A stretch of 64,000 nt of DNA from Azospirillum sp. TSH100 (GTDB taxonomy: Bacteria > Pseudomonadota > Alphaproteobacteria > Azospirillales > Azospirillaceae): positions 2,322,001 through 2,386,000 of the forward strand of contig NZ_CP039634.1 in NCBI RefSeq assembly GCF_004923295.1, in the 5' to 3' direction. Each line of letters begins with the position of its first letter. The stretch's first letter is position 1. Made by a program: the position numbers and the translations under genes. Below the pieces are notes generated by a model, which was not told the DNA's origin, made no database searches, and worked only from the letters and a program-made list of their open reading frames with translations. This document shows positions 40,070 through 49,558 of this stretch, one piece after another.

Positions 40070-41299
40070 ATGATCTCCGTCGCCGAGGCACGCGCCCGCA
40101 TCCTGTCGGCCTTCGCCCCTCTGCCGGCGGAGACCGTCGCCCTGGCCGACGCGCTGGGCCGTGTGCTGGCCGAACCGGTGGTCGCCCGACTGACCCAGCC
40201 GCCCTTCCACGCTGCCGCGATGGATGGCTGGGCGGTGCGCGCCGCCGACATCGTGGCTGCGACCGGCGAATCTCCGGTTCTCCTGCGCCGCATCGGTGAA
40301 TCCGCCGCCGGCCATGCCTTCACCGGCAGCGTCGGCCCCGGCGAGGCGGTGCGGATCTTCACCGGCGCTCCCTTGCCCGATGGTGCCGACGCCGTGGTGA
40401 TGCAGGAGGATTGCAGCGCCGACGACGCCACGGTCCGGATCGGGCGCGCCGTCGCCTCTGGCCGGTTCGTCCGTGAAGCCGGCTTCGATTTCTCCCTGGG
40501 TCAGCAGTTGCTGCCGAAGGACCGCCGCCTGACCGCCCGCGACATCGCGCTGGCCGCCGGCGGCAATGTGCCCTGGCTGTCGGTGCATCGCCGGCCGCGC
40601 ATCGCCATTCTCGCCACCGGCGACGAGATCGCCCTGCCCGGCGACCCGCTGGGGCCGAGTCAGATCGTCAGCACCAACGCACTAGGCCTCTGCGCCCTCG
40701 TCACCGCCCAGGGCGGCCTCGCTCACAATCTCGGCGTCGCCAAGGACACGCCGGAGAGTGTCGCCGCGCTGGCGAAGGGGGCGGCAGGCTGCGATCTTCT
40801 GGTCACCACCGGCGGAGCGGCCCATGGTGATTACGACCTGGTTCGTGACGTTCTGGCCGAACAGGGCCTGGCGCTGGAGGTGCAGACCGTGGCGATGCGG
40901 CCGGGCAAGGCGCTGATGTTCGGCCGGGCCGGATCGGTGCCGCTGCTGGGCCTGCCCGGCAACCCGGTGTCCACCGGCGTCACCGCCATCCTGTTCCTGC
41001 GCCCGATCCTGCGGCTGCTTCAGGGCCTGCCGCCGGAGGACGACCGTCCGCCGCTGCGTGCCCGCCTGACCGCCGCGCTGAAGGCCAACGACCGGCGCGA
41101 GGAGTATCTGCGCGCCACCCTCGCCGCCGGCCCTGACGGGGTGCTGACCGTCACCCCCTTCTCCCGCCAGGACAGCGCCATCACCACGCTCTACGCCCAG
41201 GCCGACTGCCTGATCCCACGCCCGCCCCATGCCGATCCGGAGCCTGCCGGCGCCATGGTGAGCGTGCTCCCTTTGACGGATGGTGTATTCAGCATCTAG
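40070..41299 (+). CDS. moeA: Molybdopterin molybdenumtransferase
   Basis: Inserts molybdate into adenylated molybdopterin. The 409-residue protein has MoeA domain I-II features (AAMDGWAVRAADI, IFTGAPLPDGADAVVMQED), domain III with TTGGAAHGDYDLV, and the LLGLPGNPVSTGV loop, followed by domain IV. Domain III usually has TTGGVSVGDYD, and here the loop is AAH. It is the last gene of the trpGDC-GNAT-moaC-moeA run. Confidence 0.96.
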   Translation: MISVAEARARILSAFAPLPAETVALADALGRVLAEPVVARLTQPPFHAAAMDGWAVRAADIVAATGESPVLLRRIGESAAGHAFTGSVGPGEAVRIFTGAPLPDGADAVVMQEDCSADDATVRIGRAVASGRFVREAGFDFSLGQQLLPKDRRLTARDIALAAGGNVPWLSVHRRPRIAILATGDEIALPGDPLGPSQIVSTNALGLCALVTAQGGLAHNLGVAKDTPESVAALAKGAAGCDLLVTTGGAAHGDYDLVRDVLAEQGLALEVQTVAMRPGKALMFGRAGSVPLLGLPGNPVSTGVTAILFLRPILRLLQGLPPEDDRPPLRARLTAALKANDRREEYLRATLAAGPDGVLTVTPFSRQDSAITTLYAQADCLIPRPPHADPEPAGAMVSVLPLTDGVFSI

Positions 41300-41374
41300 A
41301 CTTGAACGGAGCGCCAGGACGGCGGATTGAACAGTTGAACATCACCCGGAAAACTGTTTCACGGCGTTCCAGAT

Positions 41375-41389
41375 GTTCCATTCAAGTTC
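41375..41389. promoter_or_regulatory. LexA box 1 (GTTC-N7-GTTC)
   Basis: An exact direct repeat GTTC-cattcaa-GTTC, the alphaproteobacterial SOS operator, 109 nt before the lexA ATG. Confidence 0.85.
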
Positions 41390-41424
41390 TAAAACAAGCC
41401 GATGGGGGGCTTGACGGGCAGCAG

Positions 41425-41439
41425 GAACCAAACTAGAAC
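41425..41439. promoter_or_regulatory. LexA box 2 (GAAC-N7-GAAC)
   Basis: The same operator in the opposite orientation, GAAC-caaacta-GAAC, 35 nt after box 1 and 59 nt before the lexA ATG. Two boxes suggest tight autoregulation. Confidence 0.85.
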
Positions 41440-41497
41440 ATGGAGCAACGTTTAGTTTTTGTTCCATCTTCAGTCTGGCGACGGCCGGGAGGCATCC

Positions 41498-42220
41498 ATG
41501 CTCACGCGCAAGCAGCACGAATTGCTGCTGTTCATCCACGAACGGCTCGGCCAGGGCGGTGTCTCGCCGTCGTTCGACGAGATGAAGGACGCCCTGGGCC
41601 TGAAGTCCAAGTCGGGCATCCATCGCCTCATCACCGGGCTTGAGGAGCGTGGTTTCATCCGCCGCCTGCCCCATAGGGCCCGCGCGCTTGAGGTTCTCCG
41701 CCTCCCCGAGGGTCTCGACGCCGCCCGCTCGCGCACCGCGCCCAAGCCGAAGTTCCAGCCCAACGTCATCAAGGGCGATTTCGCCTTCGCCGGCCGCGAC
41801 ACCGCCCCCCCCGCTCCGACCCCGGCCGCCGGGAACGAGACCGTTCAGCTTCCGCTCTATGGCCGCATCGCCGCCGGCACGCCGATCGAGGCCCTGCGCG
41901 ACAACAGCGCCTTCGTCGACATCCCCGCCTCGATGCTGACCAGCGGCGACCATTACGCGCTGGAGGTTTCCGGCGACTCGATGATCGAAGCCGGCATCCT
42001 CGACCACGACACCATCATCATCCAGCGCTGCGATTCGGCTGAGAACGGCACCATCGTCGTCGCCCTGGTCGATGAAGGCGAAGTGACGCTGAAGCGCCTG
42101 CGCCGCAAGGGCAACACGGTCGCCCTGGAACCTGCCAACGCCGCCTATGAGACCCGCATCTTCGGTGCCGACCGCGTCCGCGTGCAGGGCAAGCTGATCG
42201 GTCTGGTGCGGAAGTACTGA
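41498..42220 (+). CDS. lexA: SOS-response repressor LexA
   Basis: Represses SOS genes until RecA-promoted self-cleavage. The 240-residue protein has an N-terminal winged helix ([20 protein letters not shown]; recognition helix around [13 protein letters not shown]), then the self-cleaving S24 domain with the cleavage bond A126-G127 ([10 protein letters not shown]), catalytic S161 (SGDSMIEAG) and K199 (VTLKRL). The insertion between domains (70-115) is typical for alphaproteobacteria. The start at 41498 has GGGAGG 6 nt upstream. Its promoter holds two LexA boxes. Confidence 0.97.
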   Translation: MLTRKQHELLLFIHERLGQGGVSPSFDEMKDALGLKSKSGIHRLITGLEERGFIRRLPHRARALEVLRLPEGLDAARSRTAPKPKFQPNVIKGDFAFAGRDTAPPAPTPAAGNETVQLPLYGRIAAGTPIEALRDNSAFVDIPASMLTSGDHYALEVSGDSMIEAGILDHDTIIIQRCDSAENGTIVVALVDEGEVTLKRLRRKGNTVALEPANAAYETRIFGADRVRVQGKLIGLVRKY

Positions 42221-42266
42221 GACGCTGCACAGGGGGAAGGGGCGCGGTTGAGCGATCGCTGCGACA

Positions 42267-44420
42267 TCACCTTCCCCCGGTCCACGGCCGGTCTCCCCTG
42301 ACACCCCGCACCGTCTCCAGTCTAATTCCGTCTGTCGTCACCGTCAGCGCATGCGCGCCCTCATGCCGCAGCGCCCAGCGGTCGGCGACAAATTCCGCCC
42401 GGCACCGCCGCGCCACCGCCGCCGTCACCACGGCATCAACCGCGCCGCAATCCTCATCCAGCGCATCCGACAAGCGCGGCAGCGCCACGGTCTTCCCTCC
42501 GACCCGGTACAAACACCCCAGCGCATCGCAGCTCAGCGATCGCTCTCCCTCACTCCATCCGCCCGCCGCCGGCCAGGGATCCGCCGCCGACCGTTCGCCG
42601 TCGCGCTCCCGCCAGGTCTCGGCCACCCGCCCGCCGCCCTTCACCGACGCACTCAACCGCCCATCCGGCAGCCGAACCGCCGTTACCGACCCATCGCCCG
42701 CCACCAGCACATCCGGCCGCACCGCCAGCATCGGCGAGGCCAGCCCCGCCAGGATCGGCAGCATCCCCAGCCACCGCCACCGCTGCCGCCAGATGCACAG
42801 CCAGATGCCGCCCAGCACCAGAACCGCAAAGCCCTCCGCCGGCATTGCCGTTACCGTCAGCGACGCCCAGGGCAATCGGCCGAAGAACTCCGCTGTCCAG
42901 ATCACCGCCCGGTCGCCCCAGTTCATGGCGATCAGCGCCGGTGCCTCCAATCCGAAGGGGAGCAGCGCATAAGCGATCAGGCTCCACGGCATGACCCAGA
43001 AGGATGTGATGGGAATCGCGATCAGGTTCGACAGCACGCCATAGAAGGCGATCTGCTGAAAATGGAAGAGCGAGAAGGGCAAGGTCGCCAGCGTCGCCAC
43101 CACACTGGTCAGCAGAATGCCGCCGACATAGAACAGGCCGCGCACCAGCCACCCGGCATCCCGCCGCCATTCCGCCAGCCGGACGCTGCCGCGCTCGAAG
43201 GCGGCGATCAGCGCCACCACCGCGGCGAAGGACATCTGGAAGCTCGGCCCCAGCATCCCCTCTGGATCCATGGCCACGGTTACCAGCCCAGCGAAGGCGA
43301 CCAGACGCATGCTCAACGGGTGGCGGTCCAGCATGATCGCCCCCATCGCCATGCCCGTCATCAGCACCGACCGCACAGTCGGCAGCGGCGCCCCCACCAG
43401 CATTGTGTAAGCGAGCGCCGAGAGAATGCCGAACAGCGCCGCGATCTTCTTGATCGGCCACCGCAGCGCGACATAGGGCACCGCCGCCAGCAGCGCCCGC
43501 ACCACATAGAACAGGATGCCGGCGGCGATGCCGACATGCAGCCCGGAGATCGACAGCAGATGCGCCAGCCCGCTGTTGCGGAAGTCGTCCATCGTTGCCT
43601 CGGGTATGCCGAACTCCTCGCCATTCAGCAGCGCGGTGGTGACGCTCGCCTCGACCGGATCACCGATCGCCGCCGCCACCCGCTCTGCAATGGCGCCGCG
43701 CGCCCGTTCAAAGGCGATGGCGACCGTGCTCCACCCGGTCACCGGCGGCGCCTCGACAAGCTCCGGCGCTCCGGTAGCGAACCCGGTGCCACCCAACCCC
43801 ATGAACCAGGCACGCCGCTGGAAATCGAAGGCGCCGGGTTCGGCCGGCGCCATTGGCGGCAGGAGGGTCGCCCGCAGCCGCACCACCGATCCGGGCGCCG
43901 GTGCCGGATAGCGGTCCGACAAGCGGATACGCAGGGCCGCCGGCATCTGCTCCGATGCCAGACGGCTGACCGACACCTCCCGCAAGGTGATCCGCGTCGC
44001 CCTCGGCCGCCGTTCAACCGCCATCACCCGGCCGGTGACGGTGGCGCCCGCGATGCTTCGGTTCAGAACCGGTGCCGCCATATGGACCGTGTGCAACTGC
44101 GCCACCAGGAAGCCGGAGGCCAGCATCAGCAGCGCCATCGCTGCACCGGCCACCGCGAACCATCGCCGCACCGCCAGCACCAGCAGCAGGCAGCCGCCCA
44201 CCGCCACCGCGCCGATCCACCGCTCAGGCTCCTGCCGCAGCCCGAAATACAGCGAGACCCCGGCCCCGAACGCCACCGGCAGCCACAGTACCCACCGCTC
44301 TCCCTCGGCCTCCGCCAGTGCCGCGAGTCGCCTGCCGACAGCTGCCAACAGACGACGCCAGCGTCCGCCGAGCGCCGGCGGATCGTCGGTCTCCTCCTCA
44401 GGCCAACCGGCGGCCGTCAC
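42267..44420 (-). CDS. ComEC/Rec2-family membrane protein, lacking the C-terminal nuclease domain
   Basis: A 717-residue DNA-uptake channel-family protein. The order is an N-terminal DUF4131 region (with about three membrane helices and the beta-rich RGP/VTGRVMAVERRPRATRI part), a competence core (LLSISGLHVGIAAGILFYVV, near 300) with about eight further helices, then a C-terminal tail (580-717) that is not a metallo-beta-lactamase domain: no H-x-H-x-D-H motif is visible. Starts with GTG at 44420. Convergent with lexA and divergent from gltX. Natural transformation is not established for this lineage; a channel without the nuclease domain might still import DNA. Confidence 0.9.
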   Translation of the reverse strand: MTAAGWPEEETDDPPALGGRWRRLLAAVGRRLAALAEAEGERWVLWLPVAFGAGVSLYFGLRQEPERWIGAVAVGGCLLLVLAVRRWFAVAGAAMALLMLASGFLVAQLHTVHMAAPVLNRSIAGATVTGRVMAVERRPRATRITLREVSVSRLASEQMPAALRIRLSDRYPAPAPGSVVRLRATLLPPMAPAEPGAFDFQRRAWFMGLGGTGFATGAPELVEAPPVTGWSTVAIAFERARGAIAERVAAAIGDPVEASVTTALLNGEEFGIPEATMDDFRNSGLAHLLSISGLHVGIAAGILFYVVRALLAAVPYVALRWPIKKIAALFGILSALAYTMLVGAPLPTVRSVLMTGMAMGAIMLDRHPLSMRLVAFAGLVTVAMDPEGMLGPSFQMSFAAVVALIAAFERGSVRLAEWRRDAGWLVRGLFYVGGILLTSVVATLATLPFSLFHFQQIAFYGVLSNLIAIPITSFWVMPWSLIAYALLPFGLEAPALIAMNWGDRAVIWTAEFFGRLPWASLTVTAMPAEGFAVLVLGGIWLCIWRQRWRWLGMLPILAGLASPMLAVRPDVLVAGDGSVTAVRLPDGRLSASVKGGGRVAETWRERDGERSAADPWPAAGGWSEGERSLSCDALGCLYRVGGKTVALPRLSDALDEDCGAVDAVVTAAVARRCRAEFVADRWALRHEGAHALTVTTDGIRLETVRGVRGDRPWTGGR

Positions 44421-44576
44421 CGGTAACGGATTCCGGACGTAGCGATGCCGCCCCCGAGCCCCTCAACGACCGTCCATGCGCGCATCGCATTGCCTCCAAG
44501 CCGGGTGGCTGTGTTAAACCACGGTGTCGAACCACCGGCGCATCATACCAGCGCCGAACCGGAAATTGAGAGACCG

Positions 44577-45983
44577 ATGACCGTCGTCACCCGCTTCGCT
44601 CCGTCGCCGACCGGCTTTCTGCACATCGGCGGTGGCCGCACCGCCCTGTTCAACTGGCTGTACGCCCGCAACACCGGCGGCAAGTTCCTGCTGCGGATCG
44701 AAGACACTGACCGGCAACGGTCTACCGACGCGGCTGTAGACGCCATCCTCGATGGTCTGAAGTGGCTGGGCCTGGATTGGGACGGCGACGCCGTCAGCCA
44801 GTTCGAGCGCAAGGACCGTCACGCCGAGGTCGCGCACCAGATGCTGGCCGCCGGCAAGGCCTATCGCTGCTATTGCAGCCCGGAAGAGCTGGAGGAGATG
44901 CGCGCCGCCCAGAAGGCCGCCGGCCAGCCGATGCGCTATGACGGCCGCTGGCGCGACCGTCCAGAGTCCGATGCCCCTCCGGGCGTCGCTCCGGTGATCC
45001 GGCTGAAGGCGCCGCAGGAGGGTCAGACCGTCCTGAACGACCTCGTCCAAGGCGAGGTGACGGTGCAGAACGCCCAGCTTGACGACCTGATTCTGCTGCG
45101 CGCCGACGGCACGCCGACCTATCTGCTGGCCGTGGTGGTGGATGACCACGACATGGGCGTCACCCACGTCATCCGCGGCGACGACCATCTGACCAACACC
45201 TTCCGCCAGATCCAGATCTTCAATTCCATGGGCTGGGACCTGCCGCGCTTCGGCCATATCCCGCTGATCCATGGCCCGGACGGCGCCAAGCTGTCCAAGC
45301 GCCATGGCGCGCTGGGCGTCGATGCCTACCGCGACATGGGCTACCTGCCGGAGGCGATCCGCAATTATCTGCTGCGGCTCGGCTGGTCGCACGGCGACGA
45401 CGAGATCATCTCGACCGAACAGGCGATCGAATGGTTCAACCTGGAGAGCATCGGCCGTTCGGCCTCCCGCTTTGATTTCGCCAAGCTGGAGAATCTGAAC
45501 GCCCACTACATGCGGCTGGCCGACGATACCCGGCTGCTCGGCCTGATCGCCCCGCGGCTGGAAGCGGATCTCGGCCGCAGCCTGACCGAGGCCGAACGCG
45601 ACCTTCTGACGCGGGCGATGACCGGGCTGAAGCAGCGTGCCCGCACCGTCGTCGATCTTGCGCAGAGCGCGCGCTTCTATGTCGCGCCGCAGCCGCTCAG
45701 CTATGACGAAAAAGCGACCGCCCTGCTGGACGAAAAGGGCCGCACCCTGTTGAAGGAACTGGCCACCGCCTTCGCTGCCGAGCCGGACTTCACCGCCGCC
45801 GCGCTGGAATCGCAGGTCCGCGCCTTCGCCGAGGCACGTGGCGAGAAGCTGGGCAAGGTGGCGCAACCGCTGCGCGCCGCGCTGACCGGCTCGACGGTAT
45901 CTCCGCCGATCTTCGAGGTCGCCGAATTGCTGGGCCGGGAAGCGACGCTTTCTCGCATCCGCGATGCAGCGGGTGCAGCATAA
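44577..45983 (+). CDS. gltX: Glutamate-tRNA ligase
   Basis: Charges tRNA-Glu (and, in many alphaproteobacteria, mischarges tRNA-Gln for later amidation). The 468-residue class I synthetase has the HIGH-like HIGGGR (16-21) and KLSKR (238-242) motifs and a typical [13 protein letters not shown] start. The start is at 44577, because the open frame reaching to 44445 lacks family sequence. A good sigma-70 promoter for the downstream gltA lies right after its stop. Confidence 0.97.
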   Translation: MTVVTRFAPSPTGFLHIGGGRTALFNWLYARNTGGKFLLRIEDTDRQRSTDAAVDAILDGLKWLGLDWDGDAVSQFERKDRHAEVAHQMLAAGKAYRCYCSPEELEEMRAAQKAAGQPMRYDGRWRDRPESDAPPGVAPVIRLKAPQEGQTVLNDLVQGEVTVQNAQLDDLILLRADGTPTYLLAVVVDDHDMGVTHVIRGDDHLTNTFRQIQIFNSMGWDLPRFGHIPLIHGPDGAKLSKRHGALGVDAYRDMGYLPEAIRNYLLRLGWSHGDDEIISTEQAIEWFNLESIGRSASRFDFAKLENLNAHYMRLADDTRLLGLIAPRLEADLGRSLTEAERDLLTRAMTGLKQRARTVVDLAQSARFYVAPQPLSYDEKATALLDEKGRTLLKELATAFAAEPDFTAAALESQVRAFAEARGEKLGKVAQPLRAALTGSTVSPPIFEVAELLGREATLSRIRDAAGAA

Positions 45984-45999
45984 TGGTCATTTCCGTGCG

Positions 46000-46028
46000 T
46001 TGCCATCGGGCAGCCTTGGAACTATGCT
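46000..46028 (+). promoter_or_regulatory. Candidate sigma-70 promoter for gltA
   Basis: TTGCCA (46000-46005), a 17-nt spacer, then TATGCT (46023-46028), 55 nt before the gltA ATG. Both hexamers are close to consensus. Confidence 0.65.
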
Positions 46029-46083
46029 GCGCCGACGAAAAAAGGGCACCAAGCCCGACCCTCAACGATAAGGACGTGCCGAG

Positions 46084-47397
46084 ATGACCCAGACTGAGGA
46101 CGGCAAGGACACCGTTACCCTCATCGACAATAAGACGGGCAAGCAGGTCACGATGCCGATCCTGCACGGCAGCGTCGGGCCGAGCGTGATCGACATCCGC
46201 AAGCTCTACGCCGCGACCGGCTATTTCACCTATGATCCGGGCTTCACCTCGACGGGCAGCTGCGAATCGGGCATCACCTACATCGACGGCGACGAAGGTG
46301 TTCTGCTGCACCGCGGCTATGCCATCGATGAACTGGCCGAGCATTCGACCTTCCCGGAAGTCTGCTTCCTGCTGCTCAACAACCACCTGCCGACCGCGGC
46401 CGAACGCACGGAGTTCGAGAACATCCTGCGCCGCCACTCGATGGTGCACGAGCAGCTGACCAAGTTCTACAGCGGCTTCCGTCGTGACGCCCACCCGATG
46501 GCGATCATGTGCGGTGTCGTCGGCGCCCTGTCGGCCTTCTACCACGACTCTCTGGACATCAACGATCCGCAGGCGCGCAAGATTGCGGCGCACCGCCTGA
46601 TCGCCAAGATGCCGACGATCGCTGCGATGGCCTACAAGTACTCGACCGGCCAGCCCTTCATGTATCCGCGCAACGACCTGTCCTATGCGGAGAACTTCCT
46701 CTACATGACCTTTGGCACGCCGTGCGAGCCGTACAAGGTCAATCCGATCCTGTCCAAGGCGATGGACAAGATCTTCATCCTGCACGCCGACCACGAGCAG
46801 AATGCCTCGACCTCTACCGTCCGTCTGGCCGGTTCGTCGGGCGCCAATCCGTTCGCCTGCATCGCCGCCGGCATCGCCTCGCTGTGGGGTCCGGCCCATG
46901 GCGGCGCGAACGAAGCCGTTCTGAAGATGCTGGAAGAGATCGGCTCGGTGGAACGCATCCCCGAGTTCGTCCGCCGCGCCAAGGACAAGAACGACAACTT
47001 CCGCCTGATGGGCTTCGGCCACCGGGTCTACAAGAACTACGACCCGCGCGCTCAGGTCATGCGCCAGACCTGCCACGAGGTTCTGGGCGAGCTCGGCATC
47101 AAGGACGAGCCGCTGCTGGACATCGCGATGGAGCTGGAGAAGATTGCCCTGTCGGACGAGTACTTCATCGAGAAGAAGCTCTATCCGAACGTCGATTTCT
47201 ATTCGGGCATCATTCTGAAGGCGATGGGCTTCCCGACCAGCATGTTCACGGTGCTGTTCGCGCTGGCCCGCACCGTCGGCTGGATCAGCCAGTGGAAGGA
47301 GATGATCGAGGACCCGGTGCAGAAGATCGGCCGTCCGCGTCAGCTCTACACCGGCGACACCAAGCGGCCGTTCGTGCCGCTGGCCGAGCGTGGCTAA
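46084..47397 (+). CDS. gltA: Citrate synthase
   Basis: Condenses oxaloacetate and acetyl-CoA at the entry to the TCA cycle. The 437-residue protein is the large bacterial (type II, usually hexameric and NADH-sensitive) form. Active-site segments: the [15 protein letters not shown] histidine, [14 protein letters not shown] histidine, and a DFYSG aspartate (NVDFYSGII). The start ATG at 46084 has a weak upstream ribosome-binding site (AAGGACG). A small membrane-protein gene overlaps its end. Confidence 0.98.
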   Translation: MTQTEDGKDTVTLIDNKTGKQVTMPILHGSVGPSVIDIRKLYAATGYFTYDPGFTSTGSCESGITYIDGDEGVLLHRGYAIDELAEHSTFPEVCFLLLNNHLPTAAERTEFENILRRHSMVHEQLTKFYSGFRRDAHPMAIMCGVVGALSAFYHDSLDINDPQARKIAAHRLIAKMPTIAAMAYKYSTGQPFMYPRNDLSYAENFLYMTFGTPCEPYKVNPILSKAMDKIFILHADHEQNASTSTVRLAGSSGANPFACIAAGIASLWGPAHGGANEAVLKMLEEIGSVERIPEFVRRAKDKNDNFRLMGFGHRVYKNYDPRAQVMRQTCHEVLGELGIKDEPLLDIAMELEKIALSDEYFIEKKLYPNVDFYSGIILKAMGFPTSMFTVLFALARTVGWISQWKEMIEDPVQKIGRPRQLYTGDTKRPFVPLAERG

Positions 47398-47593
47398 CCG
47401 GCCCACAGCGCATATGGGGATGGGCGGCTCCAATGGAGCCGCCCAGGACCCGACTGCGTACATCGTTCCGGCCCGGCGGGTTCGTCTGCGCCCGCCGGCC
47501 AACGACAACCGGGCGCCGCTTGGATGGCGTGTCCGCCGGTTGATCGTCTATCTGCTGATCCTGGCGCTGATTGCCGGGATCGTGTTCATCTGA
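47390..47593 (+). CDS. Small single-helix membrane protein
   Basis: A possible 67-residue protein with one C-terminal transmembrane helix ([17 protein letters not shown]), a basic region before it (RVRRLIV) and an N-terminal polar part containing [10 protein letters not shown]. This type of short tail-anchored-looking protein is common in this lineage but unnamed. The frame starts with GTG inside the gltA stop region (overlap of 8 nt); an ATG at 47414 is an alternative. A weak start makes it uncertain. Confidence 0.5.
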   Translation: MANRPTAHMGMGGSNGAAQDPTAYIVPARRVRLRPPANDNRAPLGWRVRRLIVYLLILALIAGIVFI

Positions 47594-47602
47594 GGCGGCG
47601 CT

Positions 47603-48001
47603 TCAGCTTTCGCCTTCCAACGCGAAGCCTTCGTCGATCCAGCCTGTCACGCCGCCGATCATAAGCTTGACCGGCCGCCTGAGCCGTGCCAGCCGCAGGG
47701 CTGCGCGATCCGCCCCGTTGCAATGGGGGCCGGCACAATAGACGACGAACAGCGTGCCCTCCGGCCACTCCGCCATCCGCCGCTCGGTCATCTTGCCGTG
47801 CGGCAGGCTCAGCGCACCCGGCACATGCCCCCGCGCATAAGCGGCCGGACCGCGGACGTCGAACAGGACGAAGTCCGGTGCTCCGGATTTCAGCGACTCA
47901 TGCACATCCCAGCAGTCGGTCTCCAACGACAGCCGCCTGGCGAAATGGGCGGCCGCATCCTCTGACTGGGCGGCGGGAGTTTCGGTGACGAGACTGGTCA
48001 T
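47603..48001 (-). CDS. Rhodanese-like domain protein
   Basis: A 132-residue single rhodanese domain. The active-site loop starts at catalytic C89 in VVYCAGPHCNGADR, with the supporting DVRGPAAYARGHVPGAL motif (48-64) and a closing MIGGVTGWIDEG. It may transfer sulfur or act as a sulfurtransferase/phosphatase-like switch; no substrate is known. I start at MTSLVTET, which has GAGGA 7 nt upstream. Divergent from an FtrA-like regulator gene, a pairing often seen in proteobacteria, so regulation by FtrA is likely. Confidence 0.9.
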   Translation of the reverse strand: MTSLVTETPAAQSEDAAAHFARRLSLETDCWDVHESLKSGAPDFVLFDVRGPAAYARGHVPGALSLPHGKMTERRMAEWPEGTLFVVYCAGPHCNGADRAALRLARLRRPVKLMIGGVTGWIDEGFALEGES

Positions 48002-48099
48002 GGCGTCCTCTTCAATCGTCTGAACCGGTGTGACGGCCACATCATCCCTTTCAAGGCTGCCGCTGGAAAGTGGCGTGATTGCCAGCTATCGTGCAGATC

Positions 48100-49134
48100 A
48101 TGCCAAAAGCAACGTCCCCGCTTGCGGTCGCCCTCGCCTATGACGGCCTCTGCACCTTCGAGTTCGGCGTCGCGGTCGAAGTGTTCGGCTTGCCACGGCC
48201 GGAACTTGGACCGGACTGGTATCGCTTTGCCGTCGCTGCTCTCGATCCTGGCCCATTGCGCGCCATGGGCGGCATCCGCGTCGAGGCCGATGGCGGTCTC
48301 GACCTGCTCGACCAAGCCGACATCATCGTCATTCCCGGCTGGCGCGGCGCGACTGAGCCCGTCCCCGATGCCCTGATCGCCGCACTTCGGCAGGCCGCCA
48401 GCCGGGGCGCGTGCCTGCTGTCGATCTGTTCCGGCGCTTTCGTCCTTGCGGCTGCCGGCCTTTTGAATGGGCGACAGGCAACAACCCACTGGCGATACGC
48501 AACGATGCTCGCCGATCTCTATCCGGACATCCAGGTGGTGCCGGATGTGCTGTATGTGGATGAGGGCAACATCATGACGTCTGCCGGCAGCGCTGCCGGC
48601 ATTGACCTCTGCCTGCATCTGGTCCGTCGCGATTTCGGGCCGGAGGCGGCGAACAGCGTGGCCCGACGCCTGGTGGTCCAGCCTCACCGCGAGGGCGGAC
48701 AAGCCCAATTCATCGAAGCGCCGGTGCCGATTGCCCGCGAAGGTGCCCGCCTTGCCCCTTTGCTCGATCATCTGCGGGACTCCCTGGCAGAGGACCACAG
48801 CCTGTCCAGCATGGCGTCAAAGGCGGGCATGAGCCTGCGCACGTTTCTGCGCCGCTTCCAGGCGATGACCGGCACCACGCCCGGCGAGTGGCTGTTGACC
48901 GAACGGCTGTCGCGGGTCCGCGAGCTACTGGAATGCAGCAGCCTGCCGGTGGAGGAGGTGGCGACCCTCACCGGCTTCGGCTCCGCCGCCACCCTGCGGC
49001 ACCATTTCCGACAAAGGCTCGGCCTCAGTCCTGCCAGCTACCGGGCACGTTTCCGCCGCACGTCCTTACCCGAACAGGCCACAGCGAAAAAGGGCGCGGT
49101 CGTCGCCGACCACGCCCAAATTTCAGAGCGGTGA
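48100..49134 (+). CDS. ftrA: FtrA-like transcriptional regulator (GATase-like + AraC HTH)
   Basis: A 344-residue regulator of the FtrA/GlxA type. The N-terminal 190 residues form a DJ-1/PfpI-like domain (LAYDGLCTFEFGVAVEVFGL, LLSICSGAFVLAAAGLL with the conserved cysteine), and the C-terminal 100 residues form an AraC DNA-binding domain with two helix-turn-helix units (SLSSMASKAGMSLRTFLRRF, then EVATLTGFGSAATLRHHF). The ligand is unknown. Its start is probably the ATG at 48100; upstream in-frame TTG and GTG codons exist. It is divergent from a rhodanese gene over a 98-bp region. Confidence 0.85.
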   Translation: MPKATSPLAVALAYDGLCTFEFGVAVEVFGLPRPELGPDWYRFAVAALDPGPLRAMGGIRVEADGGLDLLDQADIIVIPGWRGATEPVPDALIAALRQAASRGACLLSICSGAFVLAAAGLLNGRQATTHWRYATMLADLYPDIQVVPDVLYVDEGNIMTSAGSAAGIDLCLHLVRRDFGPEAANSVARRLVVQPHREGGQAQFIEAPVPIAREGARLAPLLDHLRDSLAEDHSLSSMASKAGMSLRTFLRRFQAMTGTTPGEWLLTERLSRVRELLECSSLPVEEVATLTGFGSAATLRHHFRQRLGLSPASYRARFRRTSLPEQATAKKGAVVADHAQISER

Positions 49135-49145
49135 CTGCGGAGCGG

Positions 49146-49541
49146 TCACTTCCGTTCGATCAGTTCAACCTTGTAGCCGTCCGGATCCTCGATAAAGGCG
49201 ATCACGGTGGTGCCGTGCTTCATCGGACCCGGCGGACGCGGGATCTTGACGCCTTCGGCAGCCAGCTTTTCGCAGGTGGCATAGATGTCCGGCACGCCGA
49301 GCGCGATGTGGCCATAGGCGGTGCCGATCTCATACGGTTCCTTCTGATCCCAATTGTGGGTCAGTTCCAGAACGGCGGTGTCGGACTCCTCGCCATAGCC
49401 AACGAAGGCCAGGGTGAAACGGCCGCCTTCAAAGTCGTTGCGGCGCAACAACTTCATGCCGAGCAACCGGGTATAGAAGTCCAACGACTTCTCCAGATCC
49501 AGCACCCGCAGCATCGTGTGCAGCAGACGGAACTCGCTCAT
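49146..49541 (-). CDS. gloA: Lactoylglutathione lyase (glyoxalase I)
   Basis: Converts the methylglyoxal-glutathione hemithioacetal to lactoylglutathione. The 131-residue protein keeps the four metal ligands H8, E59, H78 and E126, and shows [22 protein letters not shown] and [14 protein letters not shown]. Length and pattern match the nickel-type E. coli enzyme. It lies 17 nt after lpxB and may be read from the same transcript as a passenger. Confidence 0.97.
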   Translation of the reverse strand: MSEFRLLHTMLRVLDLEKSLDFYTRLLGMKLLRRNDFEGGRFTLAFVGYGEESDTAVLELTHNWDQKEPYEIGTAYGHIALGVPDIYATCEKLAAEGVKIPRPPGPMKHGTTVIAFIEDPDGYKVELIERK

Positions 49542-49558
49542 GATCTCTGTACTCCCGT

